This document shows positions 40,976 through 49,282 of a DNA stretch of 64,000 nt, piece after piece. Position numbers and translations under genes: made by a program. Below the pieces are notes generated by a model, which worked only from the letters and a program-made list of their open reading frames with translations, was not told the DNA's origin and ran no database searches. How positions within the stretch are numbered: position 1 is the stretch's first letter; every line of letters begins with the position of its first letter. Where the stretch lies: the NCBI RefSeq assembly GCF_025717555.1, contig NZ_JAJIRP010000002.1, positions 62,001 to 126,000 of the forward strand, given 5' to 3'. The DNA is from Paucibacter sp. B2R-40 (GTDB lineage: Bacteria > Pseudomonadota > Gammaproteobacteria > Burkholderiales > Burkholderiaceae_C).

Positions 40976-43426
40976 ATGAACACCCTGTTCAAACCCACCA
41001 TGCTGAGCATGGCCTTGGCCGCCGCCTTTGCTTGCCTGCCTCATTCTGCAGCCCTCGCCTGCGAAGATTGTGGCGATGATGAAGCCCCCGCAACAAGCGC
41101 CGCAATTGAGGCCGCCCAAGTCGCGGCAAATGGCGCGGCAAATGTCGATGCGAACAATGCGAATGCCGCCACCCCGACCCGCAATCTCGGCATCGTCTTG
41201 ATCGCCGGCAACGCCACGCGCTCCTTGCCAAGCAATATCCCCACCACCATGGAGAGCGTCACGGCCGAGGAGATCGCCCGCACGATCAACGCGACCGACG
41301 CGCAAGATGCGCTGAAGTACCTGCCCAGCTTGCTGGTACGCAAGCGTTATATCGGCGACTACAACCACGCGGTGCTGTCCACTCGCGCCTCGGGCACGGG
41401 CAATAGCGCGCGCTCGCTGGTGTTTGCCGACGGCATCCAGCTCTCCAACCTGCTCGGCAACGGCGCCGGCTTCACCCCGCGCTGGGGCATGGTCACGCCC
41501 GAAGAGATCGAGCGGGTCGATGTGCTCTACGGCCCCTTCTCGGCCGCTTACTCGGGCAACTCGGTCGGCGCGGTGGTGGACTACCAGACCCGTAGCCCCA
41601 AAACTTTTGAGGCTCATGCCAAGGTCGGCATCTTTCACCAACCGTTTGAGCTCTACAACAGCTCGGCCAACTACGGCGGCTACCAAGCCAGCGCCTCGAT
41701 CGGCGACCGCGCCGGCGCGCTGGCCTGGTGGGTCAACGTCAACCATCTGGACAGCGAAGGCCAGCCGCTGACTTTTATCACCAAGCTCACTTCGACCGGC
41801 AAACCCGTCAATGCACAGACCGTGGCGGTCACGGGCAATGTGCTGGACGCCGACAAGAGCAACACGCCCTGGCAGATTCTGGGCGCCGGCACCAGTTATC
41901 ACACCCAGCAAGACCACGCCAAGCTCAAGTTGGCCTATGACTTCAACCCCGAGCTGCGCGCCAGCTACAGCCTGGGCTGGTGGAACAACAAGGCCGTCGG
42001 CAGCAGCGCCAGCTATCTGCGTGACGCGGGCGGCAACACCGTCTACAGCGGGGCCAACATCGGCATCGACGGCAAGCAATACGCGGTCGCCAACACCGAC
42101 TTTGGCCAGAACCGCGACCGGCTGGAGCATCTGATGCATGGCCTGGCGCTGAAGAGCCAGACACGCGGCGTGTTTGACTTCGAGCTGGCCGCCAGCAGCT
42201 ATGACTACCGCCAAGACGAAGCGCGCGCACCGAACGCGCCCAAGAGCCTGAGCAAGCCGGCGGCCGACACCGGCGGCCCCGGACGCATCACCGATCTGAG
42301 CGGCACCGGCTGGAGCTCGCTCGCCGCCAAGGGCGTTTGGCGCCCGGACGGCAGCGCGCATGTGCTAGACTTTGGCCTGCAGCATGAGCGTTATGCCTGG
42401 CGCCAGAAAGTCTCCGACACGGCCGACTGGCTGGGCGGCGCAGCCGGAGCCTTGTTCACCGACTTCAGCGGCAAGACCCAGCTCAGCAGTGCCTTTGTGC
42501 AGGACGCCTGGACGATCGGCCCGCAGCTCAAGAGCGTGATCGGCCTGCGCGCCGAGCAGTGGCAGGCGCTGGATGGCAGCAAGACGGCCGCCAATGGCAC
42601 GCCGGTCAGCTTCGAGGCCCGCAAGGAGCGCTATCTGTCGCCCAAGGCGGCGCTGGGCTATGAGCTGAGTGAGAGCTGGACGCTCAAGCTCTCAACCGGC
42701 CGGGCGGTGCGCATGCCTACCGCCGGTGAGCTGTACCAGGGCGGCGTCAATGCCAATGGCGTCTATGTGCCGAGCGACCCGAGCACCAACCCGACCCTCA
42801 AACCCGAGAAGGGCTGGACCAGCGAGCTGGGTGCCACCTGGAGCAGCGGCAAACAGCAGCTGCGCAGCACCCTGTTCCACGAGGACACCCGCGACGCGCT
42901 GTACTCGCAGCTCAGCGCCAATCCAGCTGACCCGGCCAAGCCCATCAGCAGCGTGCAAAACATTGGCCGCATCCGCACGGTCGGGATCGAGCTGGCCTAT
43001 AGCGCCGAGGACCTCTTCGTTCGCGGCCTGGAGCTGCAAAGCAGCCTGACCTATGCCGATTCCGAGATTCTGGAGAACGCCGGCTTCGTCAGCACGCCCG
43101 GCGACACCATCGGCAAACAGCAGCCGCGCGTGCCCAAATGGCGCGCCACGTTGGTGGCCAGTTATGCAATCACCCCGGCCCTGAGCGCCAGCTACGGCCT
43201 GCGCTACTCGGGCCCGCAATACAGCACACTCAATAACAGCGACCCGAACGGCTTCACCTACCAAGGCTTCTCCAAGTTCTTCACCACCGACCTGCGCTTG
43301 CAGTGGCGCGTGGCCAAGCAATGGACCGTGGCGGGCGGCATCGACAACCTGAACAACTACCGCTACTGGGCCTTCCATCCCTACCCGCAGCGCACTTACC
43401 ACGCTGAGCTGAAGTTTGACCTTTGA
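40976..43426 (+). CDS. TonB-dependent outer-membrane receptor, probably for copper or a copper complex
   Basis: Outer-membrane receptor of 816 residues. A signal peptide (cleavage near AALA-CED) is followed by an acidic CEDCGDDE stretch, then the plug domain (ATDAQDALKYLPSLLVRKRY, EEIERVDVLYGPFSAAYSGN, SVGAVVDYQTRSP) and the 22-strand barrel ending in AELKFDL, with a terminal Leu rather than the usual aromatic. No N-terminal signalling domain, so no ECF sigma control. The DUF2946-like gene upstream and the YcnI-like gene 16 bp downstream suggest copper uptake. Confidence 0.9.
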   Translation: MNTLFKPTMLSMALAAAFACLPHSAALACEDCGDDEAPATSAAIEAAQVAANGAANVDANNANAATPTRNLGIVLIAGNATRSLPSNIPTTMESVTAEEIARTINATDAQDALKYLPSLLVRKRYIGDYNHAVLSTRASGTGNSARSLVFADGIQLSNLLGNGAGFTPRWGMVTPEEIERVDVLYGPFSAAYSGNSVGAVVDYQTRSPKTFEAHAKVGIFHQPFELYNSSANYGGYQASASIGDRAGALAWWVNVNHLDSEGQPLTFITKLTSTGKPVNAQTVAVTGNVLDADKSNTPWQILGAGTSYHTQQDHAKLKLAYDFNPELRASYSLGWWNNKAVGSSASYLRDAGGNTVYSGANIGIDGKQYAVANTDFGQNRDRLEHLMHGLALKSQTRGVFDFELAASSYDYRQDEARAPNAPKSLSKPAADTGGPGRITDLSGTGWSSLAAKGVWRPDGSAHVLDFGLQHERYAWRQKVSDTADWLGGAAGALFTDFSGKTQLSSAFVQDAWTIGPQLKSVIGLRAEQWQALDGSKTAANGTPVSFEARKERYLSPKAALGYELSESWTLKLSTGRAVRMPTAGELYQGGVNANGVYVPSDPSTNPTLKPEKGWTSELGATWSSGKQQLRSTLFHEDTRDALYSQLSANPADPAKPISSVQNIGRIRTVGIELAYSAEDLFVRGLELQSSLTYADSEILENAGFVSTPGDTIGKQQPRVPKWRATLVASYAITPALSASYGLRYSGPQYSTLNNSDPNGFTYQGFSKFFTTDLRLQWRVAKQWTVAGGIDNLNNYRYWAFHPYPQRTYHAELKFDL

Positions 43427-43442
43427 TCGGAGCTAGAAAATC

Positions 43443-43982
43443 ATGTTGAAAATGACCCGCCTGCTGCTCGCACTGGCCTTTGTGCCGGCCGCTCAAGCCC
43501 ATGTCACGCTGGAGCAGGCCGAGGCCGTCGCCGGCACACCTTACAAAGCGGTGCTGCGCGTCGGCCATGGCTGCGAGGGCTCGGCCACCACTCGCATCAC
43601 GCTGACCTTACCGGCCGGCTTTCGCGGCGCCAAGCCCAGCCCCAAGGCCGGTTGGGCGCTGGAGCTCAAGCGCGAAGCGCTGGCCAAGCCCTACGAGAGC
43701 CATGGCCGCATGATCGGCGATGAGCTGGTCGAGGTGAGCTGGACGGCCAAGAGCGAAGACGCCTATTTGCAAGACGCCTGGTACGACGAGTTCGTCGTGC
43801 GCGGCATCTTGCCCGAGGCGCTTGGGCCGATCTGGTTCAAGGTGCGCCAGAGCTGCGTCAAGGGCGAATGGAATTGGGCTGACTTGCCCAGCGAGGGCGA
43901 CTCGACCAAGGGCTTGAAGGCGCCGGCCGTGCGTTTGCTGCTGACCAAACCGGCTGCAGCGCCGGGCACGCACCAGCATTGA
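43443..43982 (+). CDS. YcnI-like (DUF1775) copper-binding protein
   Basis: Periplasmic protein of 179 residues; signal peptide cleavage near PAAQA-HVT leaves an N-terminal His, a key copper ligand in YcnI. HVTLEQAEAVAGTPYKAVLRVGHGCEGSATT is the family's start. The C-terminus is His-rich (GTHQH). GGAG lies about 11 bases before the ATG. It follows the TonB receptor by 16 bp in the same transcript. The membrane part of longer homologues is absent. Confidence 0.88.
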   Translation: MLKMTRLLLALAFVPAAQAHVTLEQAEAVAGTPYKAVLRVGHGCEGSATTRITLTLPAGFRGAKPSPKAGWALELKREALAKPYESHGRMIGDELVEVSWTAKSEDAYLQDAWYDEFVVRGILPEALGPIWFKVRQSCVKGEWNWADLPSEGDSTKGLKAPAVRLLLTKPAAAPGTHQH

Positions 43983-44092
43983 TTCGAACCGCCAAGTCAG
44001 GAAAAGCCGGGAAAAACCAGCCCACAAGTTGGCAAGCTTTGGGCCCGGTTCTTGAGGTTTTTGCGCCGCGCCGGAGAGTGAAAATACAGCCC

Positions 44093-44188
44093 ATGACGAC
44101 GCAACACCGCTCCAAGCAATGCCGCAGCCCATCCGCTAGCGGCGCCCTGCAACTGCCGGTGCTGGAGGCCGCGCCGCCGGCCTCCTAG
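44093..44188 (+). CDS. Possible 31-aa peptide, doubtful
   Basis: Frame from ATG (MTTQHRSKQCRSPSASGA...) to TAG. GGAGAG lies about 15 bases upstream, too far for a good ribosome-binding site. After the stop the frame stays open for 44 more codons. No family recognised. The only reason to list it is its position before an otherwise unexplained terminator. Confidence 0.18.
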   Translation: MTTQHRSKQCRSPSASGALQLPVLEAAPPAS

Positions 44189-44356
44189 GCCAAGCCGGAA
44201 TCACTTCCTATAGCGCCCAGGCTGCAGGCCCTCGCCGGTTTGCCCGGCCCAGCGCTGCCAGCGCAACAACCCTCAACGCTGCAGCCCCACAAGCTAGCCC
44301 AGATCATTTCAGCATCGAGCTAGCCATGTCTTCGGGCAGCGTCACGCGCTTTTGAC

Positions 44357-44394
44357 AGACCCCGACCGACTCTCCTCGGTCGGGGTCTTTTTTT
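44357..44394 (+). terminator. Rho-independent terminator
   Basis: Perfect 13-bp stem AGACCCCGACCGA (44357-44369) with TCGGTCGGGGTCT (44376-44388), loop CTCTCC, then seven T. It also sits at the 3' end of the leftward histidine kinase gene (stop at 44400), though the T tract favours rightward use. Confidence 0.92.
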
Positions 44395-44399
44395 GCGAT

Positions 44400-46430
44400 T
44401 CAAATCTGCAGGGGCAGGCTCAACTCGACGATGCAGCCCTGGCCCGGCCTGCTGTTCAAGTGAATGCTGCCCTGCAAATCCAAGGTCACCAGCCGGTAGA
44501 CCATGTGCAGCCCCAGGCCCGATGAGCCCTGTCCAAGTTGGGTGGTAAAGAAGGGGTCAAAGACGCGCGACAAATGTTCGGGCGCCACGCCCCGGCCGTT
44601 GTCTTCAATCCGCAGCACATAGCGGCCATCTTGCTCGGACTCGGTGACCATCAGCCGATGGGGTTGAGGCCAATTCTTGAAGCCATGGACCAGGCTGTTA
44701 TCGATCAAATGCGCCAATACCTGACCCAGAGCGCCAGGGTCGCCATGCACGCAGCTGTCGACTTGGCTGTCGTACTGCAAGTCGACCTGCTCCGCACGCA
44801 AGGCGGGAGCCATCACGGCCAAGGTGTTTTCAAGCACCTGACGGGGCCGGAACTGGATCACCTGCGCGTTGCTTTGCTCTTGCGCCAGCGCCTTGAAGCG
44901 GCTGACGAGATCGGCGGCCCGCGCCAAGCTGCGCAGCGTGATGCTCAAGCCGTGCGCCAACTCGGCATGGTGGCGACTCATGTCCGACCGACGCAGACGG
45001 TTCTCCTCAAAGGCCTGGACGTGCGCGGGCAGACTTTCGCTGAGGGTGCTGGTGGCCAGCAAGGCGTTACCTATGGGCGTGTTCAACTCATGGGCGACGC
45101 CGGCCACCAAATGCCCCAAAGCGCTCTGCTTCTCGAGCTCCAGCAGCAAGCGCATGGCCTGCGCCAACTCGCGCGAGCGCTGCTCAACCTTGAGCTCCAG
45201 CGCATCGCGCGCTTCCTGCAGCGCCGCCTCGGTTTGGCGCCGCACCTGCACCTCGTTTTGCAGATGCAAAAGCGTGGCCTCCAACTCCCGGTTGCGCTCG
45301 GCCAACTCGCGCTCCAACGCATTGCCATGCTGGCGCAGATAGTCGTTCTGCGTCTGGGTGCGCACATGGCCGAGCATGCTCATCAAACTGCGGCCACTGC
45401 TTTGCTGCAAGGTCTTGAGCTGCTTTTCAGCCAGTTCCACCTGCTCGCGGCGCGCACTCAGGGCCTCAGCCCACAGTCCGGCTTCCTCGGCACATTCGGC
45501 GCGGCGCAGCAAGGCGCGCGTCAGGATAGGCCATTGGGCATGGCTTAGGGCGCTGTCACGGGCCTGCTTGAAGCGTGCAATCGCCTCCGCATGGTGACCG
45601 GTCTTCCAGAGATAGAGGGCCTGGTTTTGCAGCAGAAAGCTGAGTTGAAGGCCTTGAATCTCATGCGCCGGCAGCAGGGCTTCGGCCTCATCCAGCAAGG
45701 CGCGGGTCGCGTCCAGCCGGCCTTCCCAAAGTCGCTTATTGGCCAGGTTGACGGCATCGCGGAAGATGCGGCTGGGAATCTGCAAACGCTTGGATTCCGC
45801 ATACGCGCGCTCCTGCAGCACGGTCGATTCCGCCATACGGTCGACAAAGGAATAGGCTGCCGCCAAGCTGATGATCAAGGTGTAGCGATCATCGGCGCTC
45901 AGCCGGCTCAAGCTCGCCTCATCAAGCACCCAAGGTTCCAGCCTGCGAATCGCCTCTTCATGCATGGCCTCGTCATGCAAAAACTTGCAAACCAGCATCA
46001 AGCAGATGTGCAGACCTCGCTCGTCGCCCAGCCTCGTGTAGAGCGCTTCCGCGCGAGCCACCGACTGCAAGGCCAGCGCGATCACATGAGCGCGACTCTG
46101 AAACCGTCCCAGGCAACACAGGACCTCGGCCAAGGGCAAATCGTCGCCTAGCTGCTCGGCGCGCTCAAGCAGGGCGAAGACTTGATCCAGTAGTTCGAGA
46201 CCAATTTCCTGATCCAGACTCAAACGCAGGCGAAGTTGCCGCTCTTCCAGGCGCAGCAACTCGCCGGGCTGCAGCGCGCCCTGGGCCTGCAGCGCCTGCA
46301 ACAGCTGCTGTGCATTGCGGTGCTCGCCAATGGCAAGTTGGTGGTCAAGTTCCGCTATTGCGCCAATAAAGTCATCGCTGGACGTTGCGATCGGCTGCAG
46401 GTCTTGGCGCTCCTGGCCAATATCACTCAT
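44400..46430 (-). CDS. Soluble histidine kinase with N-terminal TPR-like repeats
   Basis: Cytoplasmic kinase of 676 residues from the start MSDIGQE, chosen for a GGAG seven bases before it. Residues 1-370 are helical TPR-like repeats, then a coiled coil (370-435, ELAERNRELEATLLHLQNEV). The dimerisation/phospho-acceptor domain has GHLVAGVAHELNTPIGNAL with His near 446. The ATPase domain has HLIDNSLVHGF (N box), EDNGRGVAPEHL (G1), FDPFFTT (F box) and GQGSSGLGLHMV (G2). There is no membrane segment and no response regulator beside it, so it is an orphan. A protein or cytoplasmic signal is expected to bind the TPR part. Confidence 0.9.
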   Translation of the reverse strand: MSDIGQERQDLQPIATSSDDFIGAIAELDHQLAIGEHRNAQQLLQALQAQGALQPGELLRLEERQLRLRLSLDQEIGLELLDQVFALLERAEQLGDDLPLAEVLCCLGRFQSRAHVIALALQSVARAEALYTRLGDERGLHICLMLVCKFLHDEAMHEEAIRRLEPWVLDEASLSRLSADDRYTLIISLAAAYSFVDRMAESTVLQERAYAESKRLQIPSRIFRDAVNLANKRLWEGRLDATRALLDEAEALLPAHEIQGLQLSFLLQNQALYLWKTGHHAEAIARFKQARDSALSHAQWPILTRALLRRAECAEEAGLWAEALSARREQVELAEKQLKTLQQSSGRSLMSMLGHVRTQTQNDYLRQHGNALERELAERNRELEATLLHLQNEVQVRRQTEAALQEARDALELKVEQRSRELAQAMRLLLELEKQSALGHLVAGVAHELNTPIGNALLATSTLSESLPAHVQAFEENRLRRSDMSRHHAELAHGLSITLRSLARAADLVSRFKALAQEQSNAQVIQFRPRQVLENTLAVMAPALRAEQVDLQYDSQVDSCVHGDPGALGQVLAHLIDNSLVHGFKNWPQPHRLMVTESEQDGRYVLRIEDNGRGVAPEHLSRVFDPFFTTQLGQGSSGLGLHMVYRLVTLDLQGSIHLNSRPGQGCIVELSLPLQI

Positions 46431-46543
46431 GTACATGCTCCATGTCTGCGCCAGCCCGAACTCCGTGAGCAAGAATAGCAGCAAGTGGCAGCACAAAGAC
46501 CATGCAAAATATTAGCCACGCTCAGCCACCACCAAGGATTTCA

Positions 46544-47950
46544 ATGCCAATTTGCCGCCGTCCCCTGATCATCAAGTCCTTCTTGGCCGCCTGCGTGTTG
46601 GCGCATGGCCTGCCGGCAGCCTTGGCTCACGGCGCCGGCCCGGCCGATGCTGAAGCCGCGCCAGCGGCAGCCGCAGCGCCCAAGCTCAGCGCCGTGTTGT
46701 TCGAGAACGTGCGCATCTTCAATGGCAACGCCGATCGGCTTTCTGGCCCGTCTAACGTGCTGGTTATTGGCAACCAAATCAAAGCGATCTCCGCAGCGCC
46801 GATCACCGTGCCTGCCGACGTCGACTTGGTCAGAATCGCAAGTGGTGGCCGCACGCTGATGCCGGGTTTGATCGATGCCCACACCCACATCATGTTTTCA
46901 TCTCTGCCACAGGCGGCGATTTTGATGTCGGATGTGGGCTTTGTGAATGTGGCTGCGGTCAAGGAGGCGCAAAACACCTTGATGCGCGGCTTCACCAGCA
47001 TCCGCGATCTGGGCGGCCCCGCGTTTGGCCTCAAACAAGGCATTGATATGGGTTTGGCCACCGGGCCACGCATCTGGCCTGCGGGCGCTTTCATTTCACA
47101 AACCGGCGGCCATGGCGACTTCCGCCTGCCTAACGATATGCCCGCTCGGCCGGGTGACTTCAGCCACAGCGAACGCGTCGGTGCCGCGATGATTGCCGAC
47201 AGCGCCGATATGGTGCGCCAGCGCGCCCGCGAGCAATTGGCACTGGGTGCCTCGCAAATCAAGATGATGGCCGGCGGCGGCGTCTCGTCAAGCTATGACC
47301 CGCTCGATGTGACCCAGTACACCACGGCCGAGCTGCGCGCCGGGGTGGAGGCCGCCGAGAACTGGGGCACTTATGTGACGGTGCATGCCTACACGCCGCG
47401 CGCGGTGCGCCAGGCCATCGAAGCCGGCGTCAAGTGCATTGACCATGGCCAGCTGCTGGACGACGCTACCGCCAAACTGATGGCCGACAAAGGCATCTGG
47501 TGGAGCTTGCAGCCCTTTATCGACAACGGCAAATCGGCCTTCGCCGAAGGCTCTCCGAACCGCATCAAGCAAAAACAGATGATGGCCGGCACCGACACTG
47601 CCTACGCCTTGGCCAAGAAGTACAAGATCAAGACCGCCTGGGGCACCGACACCTTGTTCGACGCCAAGGCCGCCGCCACCCAAGGCGCGCAGCTGGCGCA
47701 GATGGTGCGCTGGTACAGCCCGGTCGAAGTCTTGAAGATGGCCACCAGCGGCAATGCCGAGCTGTTGGCGATGTCGGGTGCGCGCAGCCCCTACCCCGGC
47801 AAGTTGGGCGTGGTGCTGGAAGGCGCGATGGCCGACCTGATCTTGGTCGACGGTGATCCGATCGCCAATATCGACTTGGTGGCCGACGCGGCCAAGAACT
47901 TCCTCGTCATCATGAAGGACGGCAAGATCTACAAGAACAGCCTGCGCTGA
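46544..47950 (+). CDS. Secreted amidohydrolase (imidazolonepropionase/prolidase-like)
   Basis: Metal-dependent hydrolase of 468 residues from the start MPICRRPL, which has AAGGA seven bases upstream and opens a signal peptide (cleavage near PAALA-HGA). Metal-ligand motifs: LIDAHTHIMF near residue 108, catalytic Lys in QIKMMAGGG, then His in VTVHAYTP, CIDHGQLL and Asp in AWGTDTLF. A C-terminal beta-sandwich segment (MADLILVDGDPIANID) is typical. Related secreted enzymes are Xaa-Pro or Xaa-Lys/Arg dipeptidases. The substrate is unknown. It is divergent from the histidine kinase and tail-to-tail with the ABC ATPase. Confidence 0.9.
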   Translation: MPICRRPLIIKSFLAACVLAHGLPAALAHGAGPADAEAAPAAAAAPKLSAVLFENVRIFNGNADRLSGPSNVLVIGNQIKAISAAPITVPADVDLVRIASGGRTLMPGLIDAHTHIMFSSLPQAAILMSDVGFVNVAAVKEAQNTLMRGFTSIRDLGGPAFGLKQGIDMGLATGPRIWPAGAFISQTGGHGDFRLPNDMPARPGDFSHSERVGAAMIADSADMVRQRAREQLALGASQIKMMAGGGVSSSYDPLDVTQYTTAELRAGVEAAENWGTYVTVHAYTPRAVRQAIEAGVKCIDHGQLLDDATAKLMADKGIWWSLQPFIDNGKSAFAEGSPNRIKQKQMMAGTDTAYALAKKYKIKTAWGTDTLFDAKAAATQGAQLAQMVRWYSPVEVLKMATSGNAELLAMSGARSPYPGKLGVVLEGAMADLILVDGDPIANIDLVADAAKNFLVIMKDGKIYKNSLR

Positions 47951-47977
47951 ACTTGTGCCGGTCGGCGAGGGCTTGGT

Positions 47978-49270
47978 TCAATCTTCGCCGGACTCCGGCA
48001 GATGAATCATGCCGGTATGGTAGTTGTACTCGAACACTTCGCCATAGCGGGCCCATTCGATCGCCACGCGCAGCACGCGCTCCGACTCATGTTCGTCCAT
48101 GCTTTCATGCAGCAGCTTGAGGAAGGGTTCCTCGCGCAGCTCGCCATGGGGCTCTTGCTCCAGGCTGTGGCGGATGAAGGCGGCGATCGGCACATGGGCC
48201 ATCAACTGCTGGCCGAACAGCTTGCGTCGCAACTCATGGTCACCGTCAACATAGCTTTGCCCCAGCGCCGTGATCAAGATGTCGCCGCGCTCCAGCTGCG
48301 CCAAGCCCAGCCGGTGCAAGGCATCGGCCAAGGGCAGCAGATCTTCGTCGGTCAGTTCGCTCTCTTCGGCCAGCTGCGGCAGGTCGGCGCGGCCCTTGAA
48401 GCGTTCGTCGATCAGCAGTTCCAACAGGCTTTCCATGCGGCCCACATCGGCCTCGGGCAAGCGGTCGGACAAATGCGGGCGCGGCTCTTGCACCTGGTCG
48501 GAGGCCGCCGCACCTGCGGTCATCAAGGCGTAGACCTCGTCGATCAGCAAGCGGACTTCCGCGCTGTCGGGGTGGCGCGGACGCGGTAGGCTGATCGGCA
48601 ATTCCGCCCTCACCCGGCCCGGATTGCTGGAAAAAATCAGCACCCGGTCGGCCATCATGACCGCCTCTTCGATATTGTGTGAGACCACCAACATCGCCTG
48701 GGTCGGCATCTGGCCGCTGCCCCACAGCGTCAAGATTTCATTGCGCAAGCGCTCGCCGGTCAGCACATCGAGGGCCGAAAAAGCCTCGTCCATCAGCAGT
48801 ACCTGCGGCTCCATCACCAAGGCCCGCGCCAAGCCGACACGCTGCCGCATGCCACCCGACAACTCGCGCGGCAAAGCACCTTCGAAGCCGGCCAGGCCAA
48901 TCATGTCGATCGCCGCGCTGGCACGCTTGGCGCGCTCAGGCGCACTGACGCCACGCGCCTCCAGACCGAGTTCGACGTTTTGCTGCACCGTCAACCAGGG
49001 GAATAGCGCGAAGGACTGAAACACCATGGCGATGCCATCGGCCGGCCCGAACACCGGCTGACCGCAATAGCGGACATCGCCGCCATCGGACGGGATCAGG
49101 CCCGCCATGATGCGCAGCAGCGTCGACTTGCCCGACCCCGATTGGCCCAACAAGGCGACGATCTCGCCCTTGTCAAGCTGGAAGTCCACGTCCTCCAGCA
49201 CCGAGCGCATGCTGCCGTCCGAGGACTTGAAGCTCTTGGCGACCTTCTTCAATTCAATCAAGCTTGTCAT
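47978..49270 (-). CDS. ABC transporter ATPase with C-terminal regulatory (AAA-associated) domain
   Basis: Importer ATPase of the nitrate/sulfonate/taurine group, 430 residues. Walker A GQSGSGKST at 42-50, Q loop VFQSFALFPW, signature LSGGMRQR near 137, Walker B VLLMDEAF and the switch His in VVSHNIEEA. Residues from about 265 to 430 are an extra domain (RMESLLELLIDERFKG, GHDILITALGQS-like region, EWARYGEVFEYNYHTG) found as a C-terminal addition in some of these ATPases. It is 12 bp after the permease gene. No substrate-binding protein is encoded nearby. Confidence 0.9.
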   Translation of the reverse strand: MTSLIELKKVAKSFKSSDGSMRSVLEDVDFQLDKGEIVALLGQSGSGKSTLLRIMAGLIPSDGGDVRYCGQPVFGPADGIAMVFQSFALFPWLTVQQNVELGLEARGVSAPERAKRASAAIDMIGLAGFEGALPRELSGGMRQRVGLARALVMEPQVLLMDEAFSALDVLTGERLRNEILTLWGSGQMPTQAMLVVSHNIEEAVMMADRVLIFSSNPGRVRAELPISLPRPRHPDSAEVRLLIDEVYALMTAGAAASDQVQEPRPHLSDRLPEADVGRMESLLELLIDERFKGRADLPQLAEESELTDEDLLPLADALHRLGLAQLERGDILITALGQSYVDGDHELRRKLFGQQLMAHVPIAAFIRHSLEQEPHGELREEPFLKLLHESMDEHESERVLRVAIEWARYGEVFEYNYHTGMIHLPESGED

Positions 49271-49282
49271 CAGGAAAAATCC

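Larger units (their letters stand above)
43983..44399. other. Intergenic region ending in a strong terminator
   Basis: 417 bp after the YcnI-like gene. It ends in a strong rightward terminator at 44357-44394, over 370 bp from the last clear gene. A 31-codon frame at 44093-44188 is the only candidate in between. Either the copper transcript has a long 3' tail or a small RNA or peptide is encoded here. Confidence 0.5.

Noticed and set aside
40922-42361. A 479-codon open frame on the minus strand
   Set aside because: Antisense to the TonB receptor.
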